The notes: generated by a model not told the origin, from the sequence alone. Positions 1 to 5,308 are shown, counted from the stretch's first letter. The stretch: 7,882 nt of DNA from an uncultured Succinatimonas sp. (GCA_937896115.1 CALBLB010000203.1:1-7882); one strand, 5' to 3'. Numbers and translations: made by a program.

Positions 1-1
1 A

Positions 2-294
2 AAGGTTGCATTATGGTGGGAAAGAAAATTGCTAAAATTTACTGATCGATGACGGATAGGTAGTCGTTTGATACGCTTAATATTCTGAGGACGAGAGTTC
101 TCCGTCTCCACCGGAAGGCGGTATTTAGGAAAACTGAGGAAATTTAAGCTACTAGGAATAATCCGTCGCTTGATGCAGGTGATTTCGATAAGCTCTCAAC
201 AGTACAGCTGACACCTTTGCCTAAGGCTGTATTAGTCTTGCTAACCGCGTGGTTAAAGTTGGAACGCAACGAAAAGAGATTTTATATCTGCTAA
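2..294 (+). pseudogene. Decayed 3' end of an IS200/IS605-type tnpB gene
   Basis: No intact frame exists, but one frame from position 2 reads ALWWERKLLKFTDR, a stop, RIGSRLIRLIF, a stop, then GREFSVSTGRRYLGK. This has the shape of the end of TnpB, where families have W-G-(K/R)-x-(L/V)-x-x-(I/V)-D-R, then P-S-S-x-x-C-S-x-C-G, then R-E-(W/F)-x-C-P-x-C-G-x-x-H-x-R-D. All zinc-ribbon cysteines are gone. After a frame change near 145 the DNA reads ATRN, and one base later IRRL, resembling the RuvC-III end R-D-x-N-A-A-x-N-I. That frame then stays open to a TAA at 292-294. TnpB is an RNA-guided nuclease of IS200/IS605 and IS607 elements; this copy cannot be active. The 5' part lies outside the window. 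The identification rests on a by-eye pattern over degraded sequence and is moderately uncertain; the stretch could instead be unrelated non-coding DNA. Confidence 0.42.
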
Positions 295-297
295 AAT
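289..297 (+). promoter_or_regulatory. Candidate extended -10 promoter for the small toxin-like gene
   Basis: TGCTAAAAT fits an extended -10 element (TGn then 5 of 6 matches to TATAAT). There is no good -35 at 16-18 bases, which is tolerated by extended -10 promoters. Transcription would start near 303-305, so the message would begin with the 301-330 hairpin and have a leader of about 115 bases before the peptide gene. Confidence 0.35.
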
Positions 298-300
298 AAT

Positions 301-382
301 ACCGTTCTGAAGAACTCAGAGCAGGGCGGTTCTGTACCTCATCCGAGGCAGAACACGGCAATGTTCAACCAAAGATGAGGTA
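301..382 (+). other. Nested inverted repeats: folded 5' leader of the toxin-like mRNA
   Basis: Three helices can be drawn. ACCGTTCTG (301-309) pairs with CAGGGCGGT (322-330) using two G-U wobbles, so this hairpin is good in plus-strand RNA but has two C-A mismatches in minus-strand RNA. TACCTCATC (335-343) pairs perfectly with GATGAGGTA (374-382). Inside it, GAACA (351-355) pairs with TGTTC (362-366). CCTC at 337-340 could instead pair with GAGG at 410-413 in the Shine-Dalgarno, giving a possible on/off switch. The pairings are visible in the sequence; the regulatory role is inferred from highly structured leaders of known type I toxin mRNAs. Confidence 0.5.
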
Positions 383-406
383 TTAGGACTAGTTTTGATT
401 TTTAAC

Positions 407-413
407 AAGGAGG
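407..413 (+). promoter_or_regulatory. Perfect Shine-Dalgarno of the 21-residue ORF
   Basis: AAGGAGG lies four bases before the ATG at 418 and is fully complementary to the 16S rRNA 3' end. Such a strong site in front of a 21-codon frame is the main argument that the frame is translated. AAGGA (407-411) could pair with TCCTT at 517-521 downstream of the stop codon, which could mask the site in the full-length message. Confidence 0.7.
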
Positions 414-417
414 CTGT

Positions 418-483
418 ATGAAAGCCGTTCTGTTAATTATCCTGGTTCTGGTACTTTTAGCGGTAGCAACACCCGTGTATTAG
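418..483 (+). CDS. Ibs-like type I toxin peptide (21 aa, membrane)
   Basis: This is a 21-residue frame from ATG 418 to TAG 481-483. The peptide is MKAV, then a nearly unbroken run of Leu, Ile, Val and Ala over residues 3-17, then TPVY. The plan matches the E. coli Ibs toxins (18-19 aa): one or two Met, a Lys/Arg at the N-terminus, a single Ile/Leu/Val membrane helix, and a short tail ending in Ser/Pro-x-Tyr. Ibs peptides depolarise the inner membrane when their antisense RNA Sib is lacking. Here the frame has a perfect Shine-Dalgarno, a folded leader and a good promoter on the opposite strand just downstream, the same arrangement as ibs/sib. It is not an identical copy, and hydrophobic peptides match by chance easily, so the class assignment is a reasoned inference. 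The alternative is a small membrane regulatory peptide or a leader peptide, but no gene follows for it to control. Confidence 0.62.
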   Translation: MKAVLLIILVLVLLAVATPVY

Positions 484-491
484 AACCGTAA

Positions 492-515
492 GAGCAGAGG
501 CGTGAGCCTATGCTC
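492..515 (+). other. Stem-loop with GTGA tetraloop after the toxin-like gene
   Basis: GAGCA (492-496) pairs with TGCTC (511-515), then after one mismatch AGGC (498-501) pairs with GCCT (506-509) around a GTGA loop. In plus-strand RNA this is a GNRA tetraloop. It begins eight bases after the stop codon. It is not followed by a T-run, so it is more likely a stability or antisense-recognition element than a terminator. A weaker T-run (TATTTTT, 542-548) after CGCCT at 537-541 may end the message. Confidence 0.45.
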
Positions 516-522
516 ATCCTTA

Positions 523-551
523 AATATAGTAACTCCCGCCTTATTTTTCAA
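523..551 (-). promoter_or_regulatory. Sigma-70-type promoter antisense to the toxin-like gene
   Basis: On the minus strand TTGAAA (551-546) and TATATT (528-523) are separated by exactly 17 bases; each hexamer matches consensus at five of six positions. The expected start is near 516-517, about 33 bases beyond the toxin stop codon and pointing back into the gene. The rhodanese/hldE genes on this strand end well upstream behind a likely terminator, so this promoter does not serve a known protein gene. Confidence 0.55.
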
Positions 552-751
552 GTCTGAACAGCAATCGATGTTAGGGATCCGCTAGATGATCCCCCAACAC
601 ACCCGCTTTTAGCGTGGGTTAAAATTGCTCTGCATCTTTAAGATTTTAACGCTTTAGAAAAAGCTCTCAAAATCAAAATTAAAGCGACGACAAAACACAC
701 AAAAGCAATAGAAGAAGCAATCACACCATATATACTCTATTTTCCACGATT
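552..751. other. Gene-free AT-rich stretch with many inverted repeats
   Basis: I find no convincing gene here. Pairings visible are AGCAAT (560-565) with ATTGCT (624-629); GGGATC with GATCCC near 574-593; an imperfect hairpin from ACCCGC (601-606) to GCGTGGGT (612-619); GTTAAAAT (618-625) with ATTTTAAC (643-650); and CGCTTT (650-655) with AAAGCG (681-686). Several are mutually exclusive. The element GCGTGGGTTAAAATTG at 612-627 is a near copy of 247-261. The stretch may be a leftover mobile-element end or an uncharacterised RNA, but nothing decides this. A 28-codon hydrophobic frame on the minus strand (638-724) lacks a good ribosome site and is treated under findings. Confidence 0.35.
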
Positions 752-778
752 AAAAAAATTGCTAAATTCGAGGTTAGC
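752..778 (-). terminator. Likely terminator of the hldE-rhodanese operon
   Basis: Read on the minus strand, GCTAA (778-774) pairs with TTAGC (765-761), followed by AA and a run of seven T (758-752). It lies 27 bases after the rhodanese stop codon. The stem is only five base pairs, so efficiency is uncertain, but the T-run and position fit an intrinsic terminator. Confidence 0.5.
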
Positions 779-804
779 CTGCTTGAGGTTCAAACGGCAG
801 GATC

Positions 805-1185
805 TTAGGCAGGACTTTGCTCGGTAGCATAAGGCCAGTGTGAGATCCCTCCTATGTTTACAAGTTTTCTGTAGCCTAATTCAGACAGTTTTACCGCTGC
901 CGAAGACGCCCGCATTCCTGCCAGACAGTAAAGCAGGATCACCGCGTTTTTATCAGGAAGTGCCTTGGCGGCACTTTGGGCGGTGATACTGTCTACCGGA
1001 AAATTTAGAGCTCCAGGTATGTGGCGTTCACGGTATTCGTCAGGTTCTCTTACGTCTACCAAAGTGCAGTTGCCGCTTTCTATAAGACTGTTGGCTTCGG
1101 CCAAGCTTACGGAGCTTATTCCGTTTTTTATTACTATGCGTTCAGCTCTATCGCTTGAGTCGTCAGTCCAAAGAGAAGGAAACAT
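805..1185 (-). CDS. Single-domain rhodanese-like sulfurtransferase
   Basis: This 126-residue protein is a single rhodanese domain. Visible marks are DVREPDEY (44-51), HIPGA (55-59), the active-site loop C87-L-A-G-M-R92 fitting C-x-x-G-x-R, and a terminal GG-x-x-x-W (112-117). Rhodaneses carry sulfur as a persulfide on the loop cysteine; the physiological donor and acceptor cannot be read from sequence. There is no signal peptide, so it should be cytoplasmic, like GlpE. The first 24 residues are a short charged extension ahead of the domain. The ATG at 1185 is preceded by GGAG at five bases. The gene starts 21 bases after the hldE stop with no terminator between, so the two are probably co-transcribed, although a role in heptose metabolism is not known for this family. 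Only the domain class is certain. Confidence 0.9.
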   Translation of the reverse strand: MFPSLWTDDSSDRAERIVIKNGISSVSLAEANSLIESGNCTLVDVREPDEYRERHIPGALNFPVDSITAQSAAKALPDKNAVILLYCLAGMRASSAAVKLSELGYRKLVNIGGISHWPYATEQSPA

Positions 1186-1206
1186 TGAAACTCCAAAGAA
1201 GGTTTT

Positions 1207-2637
1207 TTAGCCTTCGGCCTTAATTTTTCTAATGATGTTGGATGTAGAAAAACCGTCGACAAATGGAAGGGTAAGCACCTGACCGCCGTTTGCCAAAACT
1301 TCCTGATGTCCTGCAATTTGTTCTATTTGGTAATCTCCGCCTTTTACCAGGATGTCGGGGAGAATTTTGGTTATGAGTCTTTGCGGAGTATCTTCGTCAA
1401 AAGGTACAACGAAATCCACGCAGTCAAGGGCAGCCAAAAGCTCCATACGGGCCTCAAGCGGTACGATGGGACGGGTGGGACCTTTGAGCGCACTTACCGA
1501 GCGGTCGGAATTCACCGCCACGATCAGACGATCTCCCAAAGCCCGGGCACGTTTTAAGTAACTTACGTGTCCTTTGTGCAGAATATCGAAACATCCGTTG
1601 GTCATGACCACCCGTTTGCCCTGGCTTTGCAGTTTGCGCACTTCGTTGTAAAGTTCGTTTTCGTTGACTATGCCCAGTGACAAAGAGGCATCGGCACCGC
1701 GCAGATCTTCTAGCAGTTCTTCGGGGGTTACCGTGGAGGTACCTATTTTCCCTACCACGATCCCGGCTGCGCGGTTGGCTATTTCGCAAGCATCGACAAG
1801 ATCTTCGCCGCAGGCCAAAGCCGCAGCCAAAGTACCTATTACGGTATCTCCTGCTCCGGTGACGTCATATACTTCACGGGCACGTGATTTTAAGTGCACC
1901 GGTTTTTCCCCGGGGCGAAACAGCGACATACCGTCTTCTGAGCGCGTGATCAGCAGACAGCCTAAATCACAAAGCTCTATCAGTGCGGCGGCTCTTCTTT
2001 CCAGATCTCCTTCATCGAGGCATTTGCCGGCTACCGCTTCAAATTCTTTCATATTCGGAGTGAGCATGAAGGCGCCGCGATAACGCTCAAAATCCGTACC
2101 TTTGGGATCGATGAGTATTTTCTTACCCATGGCATTGGCTGCTTTTATGAGATCCTGTACATGAGACAAAGTGCCCTTGCCGTAGTCCGAGGCTATGACT
2201 ACCTCACATCCTGCAATGGCTTTTTTATAATTTTCAAGCAGAAGATCGCAGGGCAGATCTGACAGCGGATCTTCAAAATCAAGACGCAATAATTGCTGAT
2301 TACGACTTAAAACACGCAGTTTGGTAATGGTGGGGTGGGTACGTTGGTGTACAAATTGCGGAATTATGCCCTGTTTGCGCAGCAGACTTTCAAGTTTTGC
2401 ACCTGCCTCGTCTTCTCCTACTATGCCTAAAAGTTCGCAAGGGGCTCCCAAAGAGCATATATTCAAAGCCACATTGGCAGCTCCTCCTGCTCTGTCTTCG
2501 CGGCCCGTGACTTTTACCACGGGGACCGGAGCTTCGGGGGAGAGCCTGTCGGAATCTCCGTGCCAGTAACGATCCAGCATTACGTCGCCTACAACGGCGA
2601 CTCTCGATTTAAATGAAGGCAGACGATCAAGACTCAT
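1207..2637 (-). CDS. hldE: Bifunctional heptose 7-phosphate kinase / heptose 1-phosphate adenylyltransferase
   Basis: HldE (RfaE) makes ADP-heptose for the LPS inner core. Its N-terminal domain phosphorylates D-glycero-beta-D-manno-heptose 7-phosphate at C1, and its C-terminal domain adds AMP to the resulting 1-phosphate. The 476 residues match the usual fused length (477 in E. coli). The kinase half is PfkB/ribokinase type, with AGGAANVALN at 50-59 and TGAGDT at 260-265 holding the catalytic Asp264. The transferase half starts near 345 with TNGCFDILHKGH; the H354-K-G-H357 motif is the HxGH signature, and STSNIIRKI at 464-472 is the matching C-terminal nucleotide-binding motif. Both halves look intact. 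The ATG at 2637 follows GAGGAG (2649-2644) by six bases. Upstream is a divergent transporter gene; downstream, 21 bases away, a rhodanese gene on the same strand. Loss in enterobacteria gives heptoseless deep-rough LPS. The product is cytoplasmic. Confidence 0.97.
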   Translation of the reverse strand: MSLDRLPSFKSRVAVVGDVMLDRYWHGDSDRLSPEAPVPVVKVTGREDRAGGAANVALNICSLGAPCELLGIVGEDEAGAKLESLLRKQGIIPQFVHQRTHPTITKLRVLSRNQQLLRLDFEDPLSDLPCDLLLENYKKAIAGCEVVIASDYGKGTLSHVQDLIKAANAMGKKILIDPKGTDFERYRGAFMLTPNMKEFEAVAGKCLDEGDLERRAAALIELCDLGCLLITRSEDGMSLFRPGEKPVHLKSRAREVYDVTGAGDTVIGTLAAALACGEDLVDACEIANRAAGIVVGKIGTSTVTPEELLEDLRGADASLSLGIVNENELYNEVRKLQSQGKRVVMTNGCFDILHKGHVSYLKRARALGDRLIVAVNSDRSVSALKGPTRPIVPLEARMELLAALDCVDFVVPFDEDTPQRLITKILPDILVKGGDYQIEQIAGHQEVLANGGQVLTLPFVDGFSTSNIIRKIKAEG

Positions 2638-2697
2638 GAAGAGCTCCTCAGAAAAAACTTCGGCGCAAATATACGGGATAACAACTATCGGGTACGA

Positions 2698-2706
2698 ATT
2701 TTAGCA
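2698..2706 (-). promoter_or_regulatory. Candidate extended -10 promoter for hldE
   Basis: On the minus strand TGCTAAAAT is an extended -10 element, with the likely start near 2691 and a leader of about 55 bases before hldE. It is the same nine bases as the proposed toxin promoter at 289-297. No -35 hexamer of quality is seen. The divergent spacer (2638-2851) also holds a hairpin, CGTCTT (2729-2734) with AAGACG (2742-2747), of unknown use, and a weak plus-strand site TTGTAT-N17-TATGTT (2769-2797) that may serve the transporter. Confidence 0.35.
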
Positions 2707-2851
2707 TCTAAGCACAAGCAGGGCCGCTCGTCTTTTTCATTAAGACGTTTGCCGCGCGACGGTAATTTTTGTATACGTTGTACCCGCAAGCTATGTTGTA
2801 AAATCACTTGAGAAATTTTAGCCCGTTTTTTGATGATTGGCAGGTAGTTCA

Positions 2852-4258
2852 ATGCAAAAGAGCTTAAGTATTAAAGACAGGCATGTGCGTCCTTTGGAAA
2901 TGATGTTTCTTTGTGCATTGATGTCAGGCTTTTTCGGGATCAATTTAGGAAGTCTGTTTGCCTTTCGTGAGCAACTGTCCTACCTTTTTATGCTCGACAG
3001 CTACGATTTGGACAATGTACTGGGAGTGTTCCTGCTGGGAGCTTTGGCAGGAGCTTTTTTGGGCGGATTCATAGTTTCAGGATCAGGACGCAGAATAGGC
3101 ATCATTTTGGGCTTCGTTTTCGGGGCTGCGGCAGACTGTACCGGAGTTTTGGCTCCGTCTTTTAGTACTTTGCTTTTGTCTGAGATAGCCGCCGGTGCAG
3201 GATTCGGGATCTTTATGGTGGCATCTACGGTTTACGGTTGCGAGATCGCCGCCTCTTTCATGCGCGGCCGCTGTTGCTGTCTTCCTGCAGTAGGATGTGC
3301 TTTCGGTATAGGCTTTGTGATCATATGCAGAGATCTGTTGCCTGCCAATTCAGGAGCAGCAGTATTTTTGATAGCAGGCAGTGCGGTGTTGTTATGCTGT
3401 GCGGTGATCATTCGTTTTCCCGAATCCCCGCGTTGGTTGGTACGAGCAGGATTTAATGAAGCAGCTTTGGCGTCTTTGATTTTTTTGCGCGATGATCAGA
3501 TGGAGGCGGCCCGTGAGTTGGCTCTTATCAACGAACGCGGCAGACTCCCTGATCGCGATTTAAGACTTTTTTTACATTCCGGGATCTACAGATCGGCATT
3601 ATGGCTCCTGCTTATCATGACTTTTTTTATCCATATGGCCGGAATAGCTTTTATCCCTTATGCGTCTTTGGACTTAATTTCGCGTTTTCAGCAACAATTT
3701 TTAGGCTATTTTTATACTTACAGTTACGATTACGGTTACGGCTTTATCAAAGCCGCGGTTACGGTGGGGATCTTCGGAGCGATCACCGCTTTGTGGCTTT
3801 CTGATCGCATGAAAAGGACAGGCTTATTGCTTGGCAGTATTATCGCCTGTTTGGTGACGCTGATCCTGCTTTCTGGGGCATCGTTGTTTGGATTTAGCAA
3901 TATCAGCACTATCTTGCTTTCGGCTCTGGTGTTGGTATTTATTTATGCATCAATGCTTTGTCTCGTGTTGTTTTTCTTCGTGTTTGTCCCTGAACTTCTG
4001 CCTACGGCAGGTCGTGAATTCGGAGTAAGCGTGGTGTATATCACCTGTTTTGCCGCGCTCTTAGGCGGGATCAATGAATTAAATCCGGTGATAGGTTATT
4101 ACTCTTTAAGTTTTTTCTTTGCTTTTTGTGCCAGCGTCTGTGCTTTGTTGGCAGTCTTTATTTCCCGCAAAATGCCGGAAACCTCGGCAATTGCTCTGGA
4201 AACGCTTGAAACCAGACTTTTTGAAGACAAACTCTTAAGTCGCAAACCTTTATCTTAA
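2852..4258 (+). CDS. MFS transporter, sugar-porter type, substrate unknown
   Basis: This 468-residue inner-membrane protein has about 12 hydrophobic helices in two halves around a charged central loop. Sugar-porter marks are GSGRR after helix 2, Y-x-x-E-I-A-x-x-x-x-R-G after helix 4 (here YGCEIAASFMRG), PESPRWL after helix 6, LSDRMKR after helix 8, and PELLPTAGREFG after helix 10. These proteins bring in sugars or polyols, usually with H+. Substrate-binding positions are too divergent to name a sugar, and the helix 7 Q-Q-x-x-G-x-N motif is not conserved. The convergent kduI gene makes a uronate-type substrate possible but unproven. I chose ATG 2852 because AGG lies seven bases before it; a TTG at 2837 would add five residues but has no ribosome site. 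Oddities are a CCC run after the helix 4 motif and a tyrosine-rich stretch at residues 288-297. Confidence 0.85.
   Translation: MQKSLSIKDRHVRPLEMMFLCALMSGFFGINLGSLFAFREQLSYLFMLDSYDLDNVLGVFLLGALAGAFLGGFIVSGSGRRIGIILGFVFGAAADCTGVLAPSFSTLLLSEIAAGAGFGIFMVASTVYGCEIAASFMRGRCCCLPAVGCAFGIGFVIICRDLLPANSGAAVFLIAGSAVLLCCAVIIRFPESPRWLVRAGFNEAALASLIFLRDDQMEAARELALINERGRLPDRDLRLFLHSGIYRSALWLLLIMTFFIHMAGIAFIPYASLDLISRFQQQFLGYFYTYSYDYGYGFIKAAVTVGIFGAITALWLSDRMKRTGLLLGSIIACLVTLILLSGASLFGFSNISTILLSALVLVFIYASMLCLVLFFFVFVPELLPTAGREFGVSVVYITCFAALLGGINELNPVIGYYSLSFFFAFCASVCALLAVFISRKMPETSAIALETLETRLFEDKLLSRKPLS
3718..3741 (+). repeat. Four tandem TTACRR hexamers inside the transporter gene
   Basis: TTACAG, TTACGA, TTACGG and TTACGG follow one another without a gap. 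In the reading frame they give a Tyr-x alternation (YTYSYDYGYG, residues 288-297), placed in the predicted periplasmic loop between helices 7 and 8. A unit of six bases means gain or loss of a copy would keep the frame and change loop length by two residues. Confidence 0.75.
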
Positions 4259-4280
4259 TGAGGATAAAGACGGGCTTTTT
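4248..4280 (+). terminator. Possible weak terminator of the MFS gene
   Basis: CTTTATC (4248-4254) pairs with GATAAAG (4263-4269) across the stop codon, and ACGGGC then TTTTT (4276-4280) follow. The gap between stem and T-run is long for an intrinsic terminator; alternatively AAAG (4266-4269) pairs with CTTT (4275-4278) in a very short stem. Weak evidence. Confidence 0.3.
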
Positions 4281-4320
4281 ACGATATGAAAATACGAGAG
4301 GAATTTGAGTTATCGATAGG

Positions 4321-4350
4321 AAAAGCTCTCCCTGCTTTAAGAGAGAGCTT
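4321..4350 (-). terminator. Probable terminator of kduI
   Basis: On the minus strand AAGCTCTC (4350-4343) pairs perfectly with GAGAGCTT (4330-4323), 12-base loop, and the right arm runs into TTTT (4324-4321). It starts eight bases after the kduI stop codon. The T-run is short, so some read-through toward the MFS gene as antisense is possible. Confidence 0.45.
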
Positions 4351-4358
4351 GGATATGT

Positions 4359-5201
4359 TTAACGCAGATCTTTGATGGCAATTTCGTCCATGTCGTCAAA
4401 TGCCATGTTTTCACCTATCATTGCCCAAATAAAGGTGTAATTGCAGGTACCGCAACCGCTGTGAATGCTCCAGGAAGGGCCGATCACGGCCTGTTCGTTG
4501 TGCATGATGATGTGACGGGTTTCCTGCGGCTGACCCATCATGTGGAATACGGCCTGATCTTCGGGGATCTCAAAGTAGAAATACAGTTCCATACGGCGTT
4601 CATGGGTATGGCAGGGCATGGTATTCCATACAGATCCTGAATGCAACTGCGTCATACCCATGGATAATTGGGCAGTTTGCAGTACGTCAGGGTGGATGAA
4701 CTGATTGATGGTGCGTTCATTGGCGTTCTTGGAATCGCCGCAAGGACGATGATTGGCATCCTTCATGGAAATGAAGGTGGTCTTGAAAGCACGATGAGCG
4801 GGGGCCGATGCCATATAGAACTTGGCAGGGTGGGCGCTGTCCTCACTCTCAAACAGCACTTCTTTGGTACCTTTGGTAATGTACAGGCAGTCCTGATAAC
4901 CCATTTCGTAGACTACGCCGTCGGCTTTGATACGTCCTTTTCCGCCTACATTGAAGATCCCGATCTCACGGCGTTCCAAAATATAGTCGGTGCCGAAATT
5001 GTGCCATACGTCGATCCCGTCGTCCAAAGAGACGCTGCGGTTAACCGGCATGCAACCGAAGCAACACATGCGATCTACGTGGGAGTAGGTTACGTTGACT
5101 TTGTCAGCTTCAAAAAGAGTAGGAATGAGGAATTCTTTACGCATCTGCTCGGTGGTATAGCGTTTGAAATCCTCCGGATTGCAAGAATATCTGATATCCA
5201 T
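4359..5201 (-). CDS. kduI: 5-keto-4-deoxyuronate isomerase (4-deoxy-L-threo-5-hexosulose-uronate ketol-isomerase)
   Basis: KduI converts 4-deoxy-L-threo-5-hexosulose uronate to 3-deoxy-D-glycero-2,5-hexodiulosonate, a step in breakdown of unsaturated uronates from pectin or glycosaminoglycans. It acts in the cytoplasm. The 280-residue protein is close to E. coli KduI (278 aa) along its whole length. The zinc ligands are present: H198 and H200 in PCHTHERRMEL, E205, and H247 in WSIHSG, each two residues later than E. coli 196, 198, 203 and 245. GQPQETRH and the DDMD...KDLR C-terminus are typical. The start is ATG 5201, which begins MDIRYS like E. coli MDVRQS and follows AGGAG (5216-5212); an in-frame ATG at 5258 would add 19 unrelated residues and lies inside the tolC terminator. 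No kduD or other pectin gene is in the window. The convergent MFS gene is a possible but unproven partner. Confidence 0.95.
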   Translation of the reverse strand: MDIRYSCNPEDFKRYTTEQMRKEFLIPTLFEADKVNVTYSHVDRMCCFGCMPVNRSVSLDDGIDVWHNFGTDYILERREIGIFNVGGKGRIKADGVVYEMGYQDCLYITKGTKEVLFESEDSAHPAKFYMASAPAHRAFKTTFISMKDANHRPCGDSKNANERTINQFIHPDVLQTAQLSMGMTQLHSGSVWNTMPCHTHERRMELYFYFEIPEDQAVFHMMGQPQETRHIIMHNEQAVIGPSWSIHSGCGTCNYTFIWAMIGENMAFDDMDEIAIKDLR

Positions 5202-5230
5202 AATTATATTTCTCCTGAAAAATTTCTCAC

Positions 5231-5258
5231 ATTGTAGACAAAAAAAGCGATCCGTCAC
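5231..5258 (-). promoter_or_regulatory. Promoter of kduI, overlapping the tolC terminator
   Basis: On the minus strand GTGACG (5258-5253, four of six matches) and TACAAT (5236-5231, five of six) are 16 bases apart. The start would be near 5224, just ahead of the kduI Shine-Dalgarno at 5216-5212. The -35 lies in the loop and edge of the tolC terminator hairpin, and the terminator T-run forms the spacer. No operator-like palindrome besides the hairpin is visible. Confidence 0.45.
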
Positions 5259-5289
5259 GTTTAAATTTAGGATCGCTTATTTTTTTTAA
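5240..5289 (-). terminator. Strong terminator of tolC (potentially bidirectional)
   Basis: AAGCGATCC (5245-5253) and GGATCGCTT (5270-5278) form a nine-base-pair stem with a 16-base loop. On the minus strand the stem is followed by a run of T (5246-5240 region), 31 bases after the tolC stop codon. On the plus strand it is followed by AT and seven or more T, so it could also stop transcripts coming the other way. Confidence 0.85.
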
Positions 5290-5308
5290 GATCTGTGACA
5301 CGGAAAGT

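Larger units (their letters stand above)
300..517 (-). ncRNA. Predicted Sib-like antisense RNA opposite the toxin-like gene
   Basis: The promoter at 523-551 would start an RNA near 516-517 that runs leftward across the whole peptide gene, its Shine-Dalgarno and its leader. Such an RNA would pair with the toxin message and block translation, as Sib does for Ibs. The left end is uncertain. A weak hairpin (330-301) followed on the minus strand by ATTATTTTA is a possible stop, but that hairpin carries two C-A mismatches in minus-strand RNA. Only the promoter and the overlap are seen directly; the transcript is inferred. Confidence 0.4.

Noticed and set aside
1..417. tmRNA or RNase P RNA
   Set aside because: The conserved start, tag or core motifs of either RNA are not found in this stretch.
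570..620. Integron attC-like site (GTTAGGG with nearby inverted repeats)
   Set aside because: The paired R-Y-Y-Y-A-A-C core is missing and no integrase or cassette is present.
1664..2083. 139-codon plus-strand frame opposite hldE
   Set aside because: Serine-rich shadow of hldE in another frame, with no ribosome site or known domain.
2837..2851. TTG start giving five more residues of the MFS transporter
   Set aside because: No ribosome site precedes it; the ATG at 2852 has AGG at a workable distance.
4668..5237. 189-codon plus-strand frame opposite kduI
   Set aside because: It is a shadow of the strongly conserved kduI gene with no recognisable protein features.
5202..5258. Upstream in-frame ATG extending KduI by 19 residues
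   Set aside because: The extension does not match the family, lies in the tolC terminator and promoter region, and the ATG at 5201 has AGGAG and the family N-terminus.
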